From NCBI RefSeq assembly GCF_030655665.1, contig NZ_JAUSPQ010000004.1:192948-256947 (forward strand): a stretch of 64,000 bases of DNA, in the 5' to 3' direction. Shown here one piece after another: positions 55,872 through 64,000 of this stretch (its first letter is position 1; the number at the start of each line of letters is the position of its first letter). A program made the position numbers and the translations under genes. Source of the stretch: Methanocorpusculum sp. (lineage in GTDB: Archaea; Halobacteriota; Methanomicrobia; Methanomicrobiales; Methanocorpusculaceae). Below the pieces are notes generated by a model. It saw nothing but the letters and a program-made list of their open reading frames with translations, was not told the origin of the DNA and ran no database searches.

Positions 55872-56440
55872 TATTTGTGAAGAAAATAGTCCTTTGTGAA
55901 GGTAAACATGATCAAATCCTAATTTCTCTATTATTAATAAAAAATCGTATCCCATTTTCAATAAAAACATCGAAACAGATCATGACTAAGTCTGAACATT
56001 CCGGTGAAACACTAATTATTCGTGAGTTTCTCGGCAATGGGGGGAAAGGCAAATCCCAACTAATTAAGGAAGAAAATGGAAGAGATAACTGTATATTTCA
56101 TTTTTCTTCGTTATATGGGACCAGAGATGAGCGGTATTCTCTAAAAGTTATTCTGGATAACGATGATGGCTATTGTCATGAGAAGCTCACTAAGAGAATT
56201 GAGACTGAGCACAAGAACGTGCATCTTTCAAGAATATCAAACTGTAGATATCGTCTGACTAAATCAGATGCATTTCAGGTGTTTATCTATCCTAAAACTT
56301 TGACAGACTCGGTTAATGAAACTTTGAATGAAAATACTAATTTCTATCACGGAGACGATGATTTAACGCAATTGTTTACACGTTATTTGAATCAGGCCCC
56401 ATCATGGATTTCTGAGTTAGAGAGTTTTTTGCTGGATTAA
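55868..56440 (+). CDS. TOPRIM-like protein, partner of the ATPase
   Basis: 190 residues from a GTG at 55868 that overlaps the ATPase stop. VLCEGKHD (Glu11) and VILDNDDG (Asp97, Asp99) are the Glu and DxD elements of a TOPRIM fold, the layout of OLD nucleases and AriB-like proteins. It is shorter than AriB. The two gene products probably work together, the ATPase sensing and the TOPRIM protein cutting nucleic acid. Confidence 0.78.
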   Translation: MIFVKKIVLCEGKHDQILISLLLIKNRIPFSIKTSKQIMTKSEHSGETLIIREFLGNGGKGKSQLIKEENGRDNCIFHFSSLYGTRDERYSLKVILDNDDGYCHEKLTKRIETEHKNVHLSRISNCRYRLTKSDAFQVFIYPKTLTDSVNETLNENTNFYHGDDDLTQLFTRYLNQAPSWISELESFLLD

Positions 56441-56574
56441 TAAATAAAATCTCTTACCAAAATTTGAGTTTTCAGATTTTATAGATTAAAAAAATCAACC
56501 AGCTGGCAATTCCACTGTCCTGAAAAAGTTACATCTATTCTAACTAAAAAAAGAGTTTAGAGAATACTTAAAGA

Positions 56575-56709
56575 TCACTTTCGCTTGTTTTTGGTTTTCA
56601 TGCCTTTTATATCAGCCTTTTTCGGGAAATGCTCACTGAATTTCTTTGTGTCGGTCTTATCTGCAAATCGGATGGAGTTGTCATCGTCATCTACAAAATC
56701 AAATGCCAT
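56575..56709 (-). CDS. Possible 44-residue protein
   Basis: The frame begins MAFDFVDDDDNSIRFADKTD and ends in a very basic tail (GMKTKNKRK). Its start lies in the inverted repeat AAATGCCAT/ATGGCATTT (56701-56728), and GAGATAAA-T-TTTATCTC (56733-56749) lies just upstream. The arrangement looks like an autoregulated small gene, but no ribosome binding site is evident. Confidence 0.45.
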   Translation of the reverse strand: MAFDFVDDDDNSIRFADKTDTKKFSEHFPKKADIKGMKTKNKRK

Positions 56710-56788
56710 TATTTTGTATATGGCATTTTTTGGAGATAAATTTTATCTCAGACGGAGCGTGATGCTCCGCATCCCATGAGATGGGGTC

Positions 56789-58009
56789 TTACTCCTCGGC
56801 AGATTCTGCAGGCTTATCCGAGTATGTGATAAACAGCGCGAGGATCGGACAGAGGACCGTTGGCACGATCAGCAAAAACATCGCGTCCGGCAGGGAACCC
56901 ATGACATCCGCCGCCCACCCAATCAGCGCCGCTCCAACGCCGCCGATCCCCATCGAAAGACCAAGCGTGAGACCGGACGCAAACCCGACGCTGCCCGGCA
57001 GAAGGTCCTGGGTCATCGTCACCGAGGCCACATAACAGAAGCTCGCAAAGAATGCATACAGCATGATACCGGCATACATCGACCATCCGGTCGAGAGAAA
57101 GATCAGGCAGAAACACGGGATCGCACAGAGAAATCCGATCACAAGCACCCTCTTTCGCCCAAACTTGTCGGAAAGATACCCTCCCGCGATCTGCCCCACC
57201 ACCCCGGAGAACAGCATGACAGAAATGATGACCGACGTCGTAAACGTGTCGATTCCCTGATACCATAAGAGAAGCAGGGTCGGCAGATACGTGATGACCC
57301 CGACATACGCCCATGCCCGCAGAGCACAGACCGTGACGACGAGTCCTGCAGGTATCCACCAGTATTTTCCGTGGACCTGCTTTTTTTCGACCACGGGTTT
57401 CTTTATCGGTTCGACAGCACCGGTGCGGCGGTCGTTTCGATAGATCCATGCGGCCCCGATGATCCCCGGCACCACCATCCAGGCGACCGACGGCAGACCG
57501 CCGAACGTGATGAAAAGACCGGCGATCAGCGGACCAAGTGAATAACTGATGCTCCCGCTTGTGGTAAAGATCGAGTTATACAATCCCTTTTTTGCAGGCG
57601 GACTCAGTTTATGGACGAGAGCCATGGCAGAAGGATGAAAAAGGGCATGACCTACTGCTGCTCCTCCGACAAGGAACAGGATGACCAGGTAATTGTTTGC
57701 TAAGACCGAGAGGGATATCCCGACACTGCCGATCAGAACACAGAGCGGCACGCTGACCCACTTGCCAGTCCGATCCCCATACAGCCCGATGAACGGCTGG
57801 GTGACGGATGAGACCACATTGAACACGGTAATGACCAGTCCAGCGAGAAAATACGAGAGCCCCATATTGACGATGAGAAGAGGGAGGATCACCGGCAGGA
57901 TCGGGGTATAGAGATCGATCAGAAAATGACCGCTGATCGCCCCGGTTATTTTAGTGTCATATACCCGCCGCATGGAGTCGCCTGAAGATGAGTAATGATA
58001 ATCACGCAT
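56789..58009 (-). CDS. Major facilitator superfamily transporter
   Basis: 406 residues with about twelve hydrophobic helices. GLYGDRTGKWVSV after helix 2 and GYLSDKFGRKRVLV after helix 8 are the duplicated MFS loop motif, and GHALFHPSAMALV resembles the fosmidomycin-resistance group. Likely a drug or metabolite exporter. Translation may begin at Met13 (57973). A palindrome GGAGC-gtgat-GCTCC (56755-56769) lies downstream and may act as terminator. Confidence 0.88.
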   Translation of the reverse strand: MRDYHYSSSGDSMRRVYDTKITGAISGHFLIDLYTPILPVILPLLIVNMGLSYFLAGLVITVFNVVSSVTQPFIGLYGDRTGKWVSVPLCVLIGSVGISLSVLANNYLVILFLVGGAAVGHALFHPSAMALVHKLSPPAKKGLYNSIFTTSGSISYSLGPLIAGLFITFGGLPSVAWMVVPGIIGAAWIYRNDRRTGAVEPIKKPVVEKKQVHGKYWWIPAGLVVTVCALRAWAYVGVITYLPTLLLLWYQGIDTFTTSVIISVMLFSGVVGQIAGGYLSDKFGRKRVLVIGFLCAIPCFCLIFLSTGWSMYAGIMLYAFFASFCYVASVTMTQDLLPGSVGFASGLTLGLSMGIGGVGAALIGWAADVMGSLPDAMFLLIVPTVLCPILALFITYSDKPAESAEE

Positions 58010-58046
58010 CGTATATAACTAGTTGAGCCGGGATCCGCCGATTCGA

Positions 58047-59282
58047 TCAGGCAACCAGCAGACCGACCACACTGATCCAGCCGATATACACCACGGCAGC
58101 GATAAGGGTCATGGGCAAACCTATTTTAAAAAACTCAATAAACGAAAAGGTCTTGCCGCTCTTTTCCGCATGCTGGAGAATGATCACGGTCGAAGCAGCG
58201 CCGATGATCGTAAGCGAACCGGCGGCCGTGCATCCGGCAACGAGTGTCATATACAGTGGGATCCCGGAACCAGAAAGGACCGGCAGGATCAGTGCCACGA
58301 ACGGCACATTCGAGATGAACTGGGACACGATGACCGTCGAAGTAAACAGGACCGGGATCGAAGTCAGATCGGAAGACGGCAGGATGGTCTGGATAAAACC
58401 AGAGTTCCATACCGCCGCCATCAGGACAAACATCGAAGCAAAGAACAGGAGCGTCGACCAGTCGACCCTTCGCAGAAGTTGGAACCGCCTTTTGGAGAAC
58501 AGAAGGAGGGGCAGCGCCGCAACGGCCGCGATGAACACAAAGGGCAGTTCGAAACCGAAAAATGACAGCACCACCCGCAAAACGATCGTCAGAAAAACGA
58601 GCCCTAATGAGATCGTTGAAAGCCGGGCAAGACTATTATGGAAGACCACCTCCTCACTCTCCTGTATCACAAAGGAATCCCGGTCAGGGATGGTCAGCAG
58701 AAGGATCCGGTACAGAACGTACAGGCAAATCACCGAAGGGACAACGAGATACAGGGCAAACTCCTGAAAAGCATTCGGGACCCCGCCTGACAACGCCACC
58801 AGCAGATTCTGCGGATTTCCTATCGGGGTCATGCAGCTGCCGAACGTCACCGAAAAACACAAAGCAAACAGCATCGTTTTGACCGGGATATTATATCTTG
58901 CCGCACAGAAAAGCGCGACCGTGGTCCCGATTATCGCGACGGTGTCGTTCATAAGAAATGCCGAAAACACTGCCATCAGCAGAATAAAACTGAACAACAC
59001 GGCCTTCTTCGTCTGTGCACGGGCAAATCCCTTCAGCGAGACCCTATGAAGGAGACCGGACTTTTCGAGAGCGGCACCGAGAACAAACATCCCCAGCAAA
59101 AAGAAGATGACCTCAAAATTGATCGAAAAAAACGCATCCGGAAGCGTGATCGTTCCAAGAACCAGGGCGGCAAAAGCACCGGCCGTCATGATCGCCCAGA
59201 TCGGAAGACGGACCTTTCCGATCCGCCGCACAACGATCAGACAGAAAACAACTGCAAGGATCCAGACTGCGATCGGGACCAT
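58047..59282 (-). CDS. ArsB/NhaD/CitMHS-superfamily anion permease
   Basis: 411 residues, about eleven hydrophobic helices. TPIGNPQNLLVA and the second-half GAASTVIIL are the duplicated signature of the IT superfamily (SLC13/ArsB type). Substrate may be a dicarboxylate, sulfate or metal oxyanion. It stands between the MFS gene and alba on the same strand. Confidence 0.85.
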   Translation of the reverse strand: MVPIAVWILAVVFCLIVVRRIGKVRLPIWAIMTAGAFAALVLGTITLPDAFFSINFEVIFFLLGMFVLGAALEKSGLLHRVSLKGFARAQTKKAVLFSFILLMAVFSAFLMNDTVAIIGTTVALFCAARYNIPVKTMLFALCFSVTFGSCMTPIGNPQNLLVALSGGVPNAFQEFALYLVVPSVICLYVLYRILLLTIPDRDSFVIQESEEVVFHNSLARLSTISLGLVFLTIVLRVVLSFFGFELPFVFIAAVAALPLLLFSKRRFQLLRRVDWSTLLFFASMFVLMAAVWNSGFIQTILPSSDLTSIPVLFTSTVIVSQFISNVPFVALILPVLSGSGIPLYMTLVAGCTAAGSLTIIGAASTVIILQHAEKSGKTFSFIEFFKIGLPMTLIAAVVYIGWISVVGLLVA

Positions 59283-59288
59283 AACGTG

Positions 59289-59558
59289 TTACGACTTCTG
59301 CAAAACGATCTCTATCGAAGAGACGTTCGTAGGTCCGTCATCTGTTTCAACCGAGTCCGTAGATATGGATATACTTTTTTTGACAATACCGGTAAGGAAC
59401 TGACGGGTCGATACTTCGGCTGTATCGACCGCACGGACTATGGCTTTTCCGCGTGCTTTGATCACGACCTCCGAATTGCCGTTGTTGAACTGTGTGACTA
59501 CAGCAAGTACATAACTCATCAAAGGTTTTGTGCCGATCAGTACAGTGTTGTCGTCCAT
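59289..59558 (-). CDS. albA: Alba DNA/RNA-binding protein
   Basis: 89 residues. [17 protein letters not shown] with the conserved Lys, then [21 protein letters not shown] and the SSIEIVL ending make a whole Alba domain. It coats archaeal DNA or RNA. It precedes the permease by six bases, perhaps by chance. Confidence 0.93.
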   Translation of the reverse strand: MDDNTVLIGTKPLMSYVLAVVTQFNNGNSEVVIKARGKAIVRAVDTAEVSTRQFLTGIVKKSISISTDSVETDDGPTNVSSIEIVLQKS

Positions 59559-59580
59559 TTGTTTAGTATATAGGGGATTC

Positions 59581-60597
59581 TCAGATATATTTCATCGTAC
59601 GCAGCAGTTCTGCGTTTAAGACGGAGGCGCCGGCGGCACCGCGGATGGTGTTATGTCCCATCGCAACGAACCGGATACCTTCCCGCACTCTGCCGACCGA
59701 TACGGTCATGGCATTGCCGCGGTTTCGGTCAAGCCTGGGCTGCGGACGGTTTTCCTGATCGAGATAGAGGACGGTATGGTCCGGCTGGGTCGGGAGACCC
59801 GAGAACGGAGGCTGCCAGGTTTTGAATGCGTCAATGACTTCTGCGGGTGTTGCCTTGATGTCGATCCATACATTGAGCGTGTGCCCGTCGATGACCGGCA
59901 CGCGGTTACAGGATGCGGAGACCGAGAACGGAGCGCCGGTGATCTTGCCGCCGTCGAGGGTCCCGAGGATCTTGTTTGCTTCACGGGACATCTTTTCCTC
60001 TTCGCTGCCGATGTAGGGGATCACATTATCATAGATGCTGAAAGCGGGCACGCCCTCAAAACCTGCACCGGAGATCGCCTGCATGGTTGCGACATTGATG
60101 TTCGAGAAGGAGAATTTCCTCAGGGGGGCAAGGGCCGTCGCGAGCATGATCGTCGAACAGTTCGGATTCGTTACGATGAACCCGTCCCGTCCCTTTTTAC
60201 GCTGGACGTCGATCAGAGCGGCGTGGTCCGGGTTGACCTCGGCGATCATCAGAGGGACGTCGGCTTCCATTCTGTGGGAACTTGCATTACTGCAGACACC
60301 CACTCCCGCATCGGCGATATCGGTTTCGAGTTTGGTGGCAATATCGGCAGGCAGAGCTGAGAACACTACATCACAATCTTTCACCGCGTCAACGGTCGTC
60401 GGAGCGACGATGAGTTCTGCTGCAGAATCCGGGAATGGTGAGTCGAGCCGCCAGTTTACCACCGATCCGTAGGTTTTTCCTGCCGAACGTTCGGATGCCG
60501 TAAGAGTGGTCAGGTTGAACCACGGGTGGTCTGCGAGCAACTGTACAAACCGCTGACCGACCGCGCCGGTCGCGCCAAGTACACCTACATTTATCAT
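59581..60597 (-). CDS. asd: Aspartate-semialdehyde dehydrogenase
   Basis: 338 residues from the ATG at 60597, the normal family start ([17 protein letters not shown]); a longer frame runs upstream through non-coding sequence. Catalytic Cys147 in NPNCSTI and the [10 protein letters not shown] segment with the later His are in place. It supplies homoserine and diaminopimelate pathways. The archaeal/fungal class is indicated by sequence. A TATA box at 60621-60630 predicts a leaderless message. Confidence 0.96.
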   Translation of the reverse strand: MINVGVLGATGAVGQRFVQLLADHPWFNLTTLTASERSAGKTYGSVVNWRLDSPFPDSAAELIVAPTTVDAVKDCDVVFSALPADIATKLETDIADAGVGVCSNASSHRMEADVPLMIAEVNPDHAALIDVQRKKGRDGFIVTNPNCSTIMLATALAPLRKFSFSNINVATMQAISGAGFEGVPAFSIYDNVIPYIGSEEEKMSREANKILGTLDGGKITGAPFSVSASCNRVPVIDGHTLNVWIDIKATPAEVIDAFKTWQPPFSGLPTQPDHTVLYLDQENRPQPRLDRNRGNAMTVSVGRVREGIRFVAMGHNTIRGAAGASVLNAELLRTMKYI

Positions 60598-60620
60598 AGA
60601 AAGATATAGGGTGCGGCTCT

Positions 60621-60630
60621 TATTTAAATA
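60621..60630 (-). promoter_or_regulatory. TATA box of asd
   Basis: The palindromic TATTTAAATA is centred about 28 bases upstream of the asd ATG on the minus strand, so transcription should start at or near the start codon. Confidence 0.6.
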
Positions 60631-60741
60631 CGTGTTAGATAGTGTCTGTCCAACGAATAGGAATGTCGATTGGTATTTTTCCAATCAGAGATTCTGTAAA
60701 ATAAACCTCATCTCATTTTATCGATGTTGAGCTTTTTTTGG

Positions 60742-61039
60742 GTGCGGGTTGGACGCTGAAAGCGGCCGACCTCAGCGGAGCAAATCTTTGATTTGCGACT
60801 GAGGGCTTCGGTTTCGTGTACGGGGTTTTTTCGGGAGGTACAATTCATCACACGAAATTCACGAAAAAATCCGCGAAAACACGAAAAAGAAAAAGTTTCG
60901 TTGAGTGAAGCGTCCATGGTCCCGTCCCCCAACACCAAAAATCACAAATTCGCAAACCTTTGGTTTGCTCGGCTAAGGTCGTCGACTTCGTCGCCAACCC
61001 GCCAACGAAATGCACGAAAAGGGGGACAGGGGCGGAGGG
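60742..61039 (+). repeat. Left inverted repeat flanking the GxxExxY gene
   Basis: It starts GTGCGGGTTGGA, holds the hairpin CTCAG...GCAAATC-TTT-GATTTGC...CTGAGG (60771-60804), ACGAAATTCACG repeats and GGTTTCGTGTAC, and ends in about 90 bases (60937-61025) that recur almost identically, inverted, at 61567-61654. In that block GCAAACC-TTT-GGTTTGC forms another module hairpin. The match to the right copy is imperfect outside this block. Confidence 0.9.
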
Positions 61040-61115
61040 TTGATTGGTTGGTTGATCTATCGACCTGCATCAACGGGGTGATTTTTATTAGTATAGACCG
61101 GTAAAATAAAAGATA

Positions 61116-61538
61116 ATGCTCTATTACAAAGACGAATCCTATGCAATTTTCGGGGCTATTTTTGAAGTGTACAAAACCCTAGGAAACACGTTCATCGAAT
61201 CATTTTATCAGAAAGCTCTGGAGCATGAATTTAACCTGAGAAATATTCCGTTTGTCCCGCAAAAACGTATCCAGGCAGTATACAAAGGTCAGGATATCGG
61301 ATATTATACCCCGGATTTTGTCTGTTATGATTGCATCATCGTTGAACTGAAGTCACGGGAGAATACCACAGATGAAGAACAAAAACAGGTGATAAACTAT
61401 CTCAATCTCGGGAAATACGACCTGGGAATCTTAGTGAATTTTGGCACATATCCAAAGGTGTACGTGCAAAGGATCGTCCGAAAGGGAGCGTCACTTACTT
61501 CTGTGGAGGAAGAGGAACCGCCGTATTATTTTGGGTGA
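61116..61538 (+). CDS. GxxExxY-family protein, PD-(D/E)XK nuclease-like
   Basis: 140 residues. GNTFIESFYQKAL at 23-35 gives the family name motif (Gly23, Glu28, Tyr31). TPDFVCYDCIIVELKS at 65-80 is a PD-(D/E)XK-type core with Asp67, Glu77 and Lys79. Family members are common in accessory DNA and their target is unknown. The gene sits tightly inside long inverted repeats (77 bases to the left one, 13 to the right), so it looks like cargo of an inserted unit. Confidence 0.88.
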   Translation: MLYYKDESYAIFGAIFEVYKTLGNTFIESFYQKALEHEFNLRNIPFVPQKRIQAVYKGQDIGYYTPDFVCYDCIIVELKSRENTTDEEQKQVINYLNLGKYDLGILVNFGTYPKVYVQRIVRKGASLTSVEEEEPPYYFG

Positions 61539-61551
61539 AGGAAAATCCTTT

Positions 61552-61823
61552 CCTCCACCCCTGTCCCCCCTTTTCGTGCATTTCGTTGGCGGGTTGGCGA
61601 CGAAGTCGACGACCTTAGCCGAGCAAACCAAAGGTTTGCGAATTTGTGATTTTTCGTGTGGGGGGACGGGGGAGGGTACGATGTACACTCGCCTTACAAC
61701 CGATCTATCTATTTTTCGTGTTTTCGTGTGTTTTTCGTGAATTTCGTGTGATGGATGCGCTCATGAAAAAGAATCTCGTACACGAAACCGAAAAAGATCG
61801 TTGACAGCGTTTCCAACCCGCAC
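61552..61823 (-). repeat. Right inverted repeat flanking the GxxExxY gene
   Basis: Inverted match to the left repeat: CCTGTCCCCCCTTTTCGTGC through GATTTTTCGTG (61558-61657) is nearly identical to the left arm, and GTACACGAAACC (61779-61790) and CCAACCCGCAC (61813-61823) match its outer parts. One extra G and a diverged middle separate the two copies. Confidence 0.9.
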
Positions 61824-61825
61824 AC

Positions 61826-61935
61826 TCGCAAATCAAAGATTTGATCGCAAGTCTATCGACTTGCTCAGCTAAGGCCACCCCTACGGGTCGGCCCGCCTCC
61901 GCTGAGGGCGAGCCTATCGGCTCACCCCGCACACC
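61826..61935 (-). repeat. Hairpin-module repeat cluster before serS end
   Basis: Read on the minus strand: GGTGAGCC-GATA-GGCTCGCC, CTCAGCGGAGGCGG, a CCCGT block, CTTAGCTGAGCAAGTC-GATA-GACTTGC, then CAAATC-TTT-GATTTG. This is the same order as the plus-strand cluster at 50449-50538. It directly adjoins the right repeat of the GxxExxY unit and ends 75 bases from serS. Confidence 0.87.
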
Positions 61936-62009
61936 AAAAACGGTTTCTTCAATCAACACCATTCTGCCCAACGGATTGACATATCGATTGGACAGAGCAA
62001 AAAAAGAGG

Positions 62010-63287
62010 TTAGAGATACTCCAGACCGTTCATATACGGGCGAAGGACCTTGGGGATCTCGACCTTGCCGTCTTCGGTCTGGTAGTTTTCGAGGATACAG
62101 CGCAGAGCACGGGAAGTGGCTACCGCCGTAGAATTTAGGGTGTGGAGCCACTGTTTGGACTCGAATTCATGTGCATCGCGGACACGGATGTTCAGCCGTA
62201 CCGACTGATAAGCGGTACAGTTCGAACAGGAGACTACTTCGCGGTACTCATTGTCCCGCGGCATCCATGCCTCCATATCATACTTTTTCGCAGCAACGGT
62301 CCCGATATCGCCGGTACAGATGTTCACAACCCGGTAGGGAAGACCGAGTTTCGTAAACAGCTCTTCTGAGTTTGCCAACAGCTCCTCGTGCATTTCCCAG
62401 GACTTCTCAGGCATACAATAGATGAACTGTTCAATCTTGGTGAACTGGTGGACACGGAAAAGACCGCGGGAATCAAGTCCGTGAGCCCCGATCTCACGCC
62501 GGAAACAAGGCGAGATACCCACCATTTTCAGAGGAAGATCCTTCTCTTCGAAGATCTCGTCCTGATACATGGCGGCCATGGGGTGTTCCGCAGTGGCGAT
62601 CAAATAGGCATCGTCATTCTCGATCTTGTACATGACCTTCTCGAAATCCCCGAGGTCAGTGACCTCCTCGTAGGATTTTCTGTTCATCATGTACGGCGGG
62701 ATGATGGGGGTATAGCCTTTGGCGATGATCGTATCCAGAGCAAACCTCTGCAGAGCGAGATCAAGGAGAGCGAGATTGCCTTTCAGGAAATAGAATCCTG
62801 CACCGCTCGTTTTTGTGGCACGCTCAAAGTCGGCCCAGCCGTTTTCTGCGGCAAGTTCCCCGTGGTTCTTCAGTTCGAAATCGAGGATCCGCGGCGTGCC
62901 AACTTTCTTCACGACGACGTTTTCCGTATCGTCTTTCCCGTAGGGAACACTCTCGTGGAGGATATTCGGCAGACGCATCAGGTAATATCTTACCAGTTCG
63001 GTCGCCTTTTCCATGATATCGTCGTTATCCTTGATCATTCCAGGCAAAGCCTTTGCTTCGGCAAAAAGAGGAGCCGGATCCTTCCCCTCTTTTTTAGCGG
63101 CATTGATATCCTTTGCTATCTGATTTCTTCTGGCACGAAGTTCATTGTTTTTGACCGTGAGTTCGCGGAAAATTTTATCCTGTTCAAGAACCGTATCGAC
63201 CCAGAGAAGTTTCTCGGCATCCTGGCGTTTTTCCAGATCTGCCAGAACTACTTCCGGGTGGGCTCTGACGAATTTGATATCGAGCAT
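62010..63287 (-). CDS. serS: Seryl-tRNA synthetase, common (bacterial-type) class
   Basis: 425 residues. The N-terminal helical arm (residues about 25-105) binds the long tRNA-Ser variable arm; the catalytic domain has class II motif 2 FRREIGAHGLDSRGLFRVHQF and motif 3 NSTAVATSRALRCILENYQ. It is the common type rather than the rare methanogen-specific SerRS. A tRNA-Ser gene is also in the window. Confidence 0.97.
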   Translation of the reverse strand: MLDIKFVRAHPEVVLADLEKRQDAEKLLWVDTVLEQDKIFRELTVKNNELRARRNQIAKDINAAKKEGKDPAPLFAEAKALPGMIKDNDDIMEKATELVRYYLMRLPNILHESVPYGKDDTENVVVKKVGTPRILDFELKNHGELAAENGWADFERATKTSGAGFYFLKGNLALLDLALQRFALDTIIAKGYTPIIPPYMMNRKSYEEVTDLGDFEKVMYKIENDDAYLIATAEHPMAAMYQDEIFEEKDLPLKMVGISPCFRREIGAHGLDSRGLFRVHQFTKIEQFIYCMPEKSWEMHEELLANSEELFTKLGLPYRVVNICTGDIGTVAAKKYDMEAWMPRDNEYREVVSCSNCTAYQSVRLNIRVRDAHEFESKQWLHTLNSTAVATSRALRCILENYQTEDGKVEIPKVLRPYMNGLEYL

Positions 63288-63394
63288 GATTGACTAGTAA
63301 TGTTTGCGCTTTTAGATGAAGAGGGTTTTTGTTATACAAACGAGTTATTAAACATCAAATGACATACTTAAGATAACAACCAGGTCAGACGATC

Positions 63395-63667
63395 ATGAAA
63401 CAGACAATGGAGATCCTCTTCTCCGGAAGGGTACAAAAAGTCGGCTTTCGTGCCTGCATAAGAAACGCAGGATTAAACTTGGGATTGTGCGGCGAAGTAG
63501 AGAACCTATCCAACGGCAAGGTCCGGGTTCTTGTTACCGGAGAGGACGTCATCATCGAAAAGTTCCTCGCCATGACCTACTCCTGCCCGCGTGCGATCAT
63601 CAGGGATCTGAAATGCACCGGCTATGTTCTGACCGATTTCACTGATTTTACGATAATACGGGAGTAA
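63395..63667 (+). CDS. acyP: Acylphosphatase
   Basis: 90 residues. SGRVQKVGFRACIRNAG at 10-26 is the acylphosphatase signature with the phosphate-binding Arg and the nearby Asn. It hydrolyses acyl phosphates such as carbamoyl phosphate. The next gene starts three bases later and is probably co-transcribed. Confidence 0.92.
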   Translation: MKQTMEILFSGRVQKVGFRACIRNAGLNLGLCGEVENLSNGKVRVLVTGEDVIIEKFLAMTYSCPRAIIRDLKCTGYVLTDFTDFTIIRE

Positions 63668-63670
63668 AAA

Positions 63671-64000
63671 ATGAGAATCGAAAAAACCATCACGTATTTT
63701 AACGAACCAGGGAGGGAAAACACCCCGGACTGTGCAGAAATAGCAGTACAGCGTGCAAAGGAACTCGGGCTTTCAACTATCGTTGTTGCAAGTTCCGGAG
63801 GATACACGGCAAAGACCTTTTTCGAGGCGATGAAGGGGACTGACCTCCGTCTCGTGGTCGTGGCACATGCGGTAGGATTTTCCAAACCCGGCGTCTGGGA
63901 GTTTGATCCAAAACTCGCAGAAGAACTGCGGTCTGCGGGCGTCGTGATCATCTGCGGCACGCATGCCCTTTCCGGACTGGAACGGGCGATCTCCAGAAAT
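63671..64000 (+). CDS. Pyruvate-kinase C-terminal-like protein, 3' end missing
   Basis: 110 residues from the ATG at 63671 to the window edge. TIVVASSGGYTAKTF and VVIICGTHALSGLERAI are the pattern of the stand-alone pyruvate kinase alpha/beta (C-terminal) domain family, COG1751. Its role is unknown; the domain normally binds effectors in pyruvate kinase. It follows the acylphosphatase by three bases. Confidence 0.88.
   Translation, partial: MRIEKTITYFNEPGRENTPDCAEIAVQRAKELGLSTIVVASSGGYTAKTFFEAMKGTDLRLVVVAHAVGFSKPGVWEFDPKLAEELRSAGVVIICGTHALSGLERAISRN

Noticed and set aside
61441-61740. 99-codon frame across the right GxxExxY repeat
   Set aside because: It runs through hairpin repeat sequence and overlaps the real gene in another frame.

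Overview
The window is archaeal and almost certainly from a hydrogenotrophic methanogen of the Methanomicrobiales. A Methanocorpusculum-like organism is my best guess, from gene content and the moderate base composition. The evidence is: methyl-coenzyme M reductase component A2 (atwA), F420-dependent NADP reductase beside an NADP secondary-alcohol dehydrogenase, the membrane-anchored LonB protease, a thermosome subunit, archaeal GltX, MetG with an EMAP-type tail, the archaeal tetrahydromethanopterin enzyme MptE, CobY/CobD, a CdrS-FtsZ pair, Alba, TATA-box promoters with short or absent leaders, and an initiator tRNA with the archaeal A1-U72 pair. No rRNA, CRISPR array, integrase or transposase was seen.

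Layout. 1-9 kb: partial tldD, a PH-like membrane protein, lonB, prs-nob1, an MBL-fold hydrolase, a PRTase-type regulator and the thermosome. 9-16 kb: tRNA-Ser, a run of inverted repeats before a small protein, FKBP and an overlapping orphan DNA methyltransferase, nadX-nadM, and the adh-fno pair for using secondary alcohols as electron donors, with an ABM enzyme and a TrmB regulator. 16-25 kb: Lhr-type helicase and thioredoxin, initiator tRNA, Thg1, PRC-barrel, radical SAM/mptE/TrkA-DHH operon, tRNA-Lys. 25-33 kb: GTPase/DUF2073/zinc-ribbon operon, two CBS proteins, gltX, cobD-cobY. 33-45 kb: cdrS-ftsZ, coiled-coil and DUF373 proteins, adenine deaminase and small proteins, a RecJ-like DHH protein, a tandem PhoU-RCK protein and a Fic-like protein that lacks the catalytic motif.

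45-62 kb is the accessory part. Three segments are bounded by inverted, hairpin-rich repeats: a KAP-family NTPase between two 134-bp inverted repeats that differ at six positions (45131-47014); an acetate-transporter-type gene plus a decayed acetyltransferase between hairpin clusters (50414-52326); and a GxxExxY-family gene between long imperfect inverted repeats (60742-61823). The last two share a modular hairpin whose inner stem varies in a compensatory way among at least seven copies. An AT-rich ATPase/TOPRIM gene pair (54669-56440) resembles split OLD/PARIS-type phage defence. These interrupt ordinary housekeeping genes (mrp, atwA, metG, transporters, alba, asd, serS).

The window ends with acylphosphatase and a partial pyruvate-kinase-C-terminal-like gene. 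Functions are assigned by reading motifs and family resemblance only; no database search was run.
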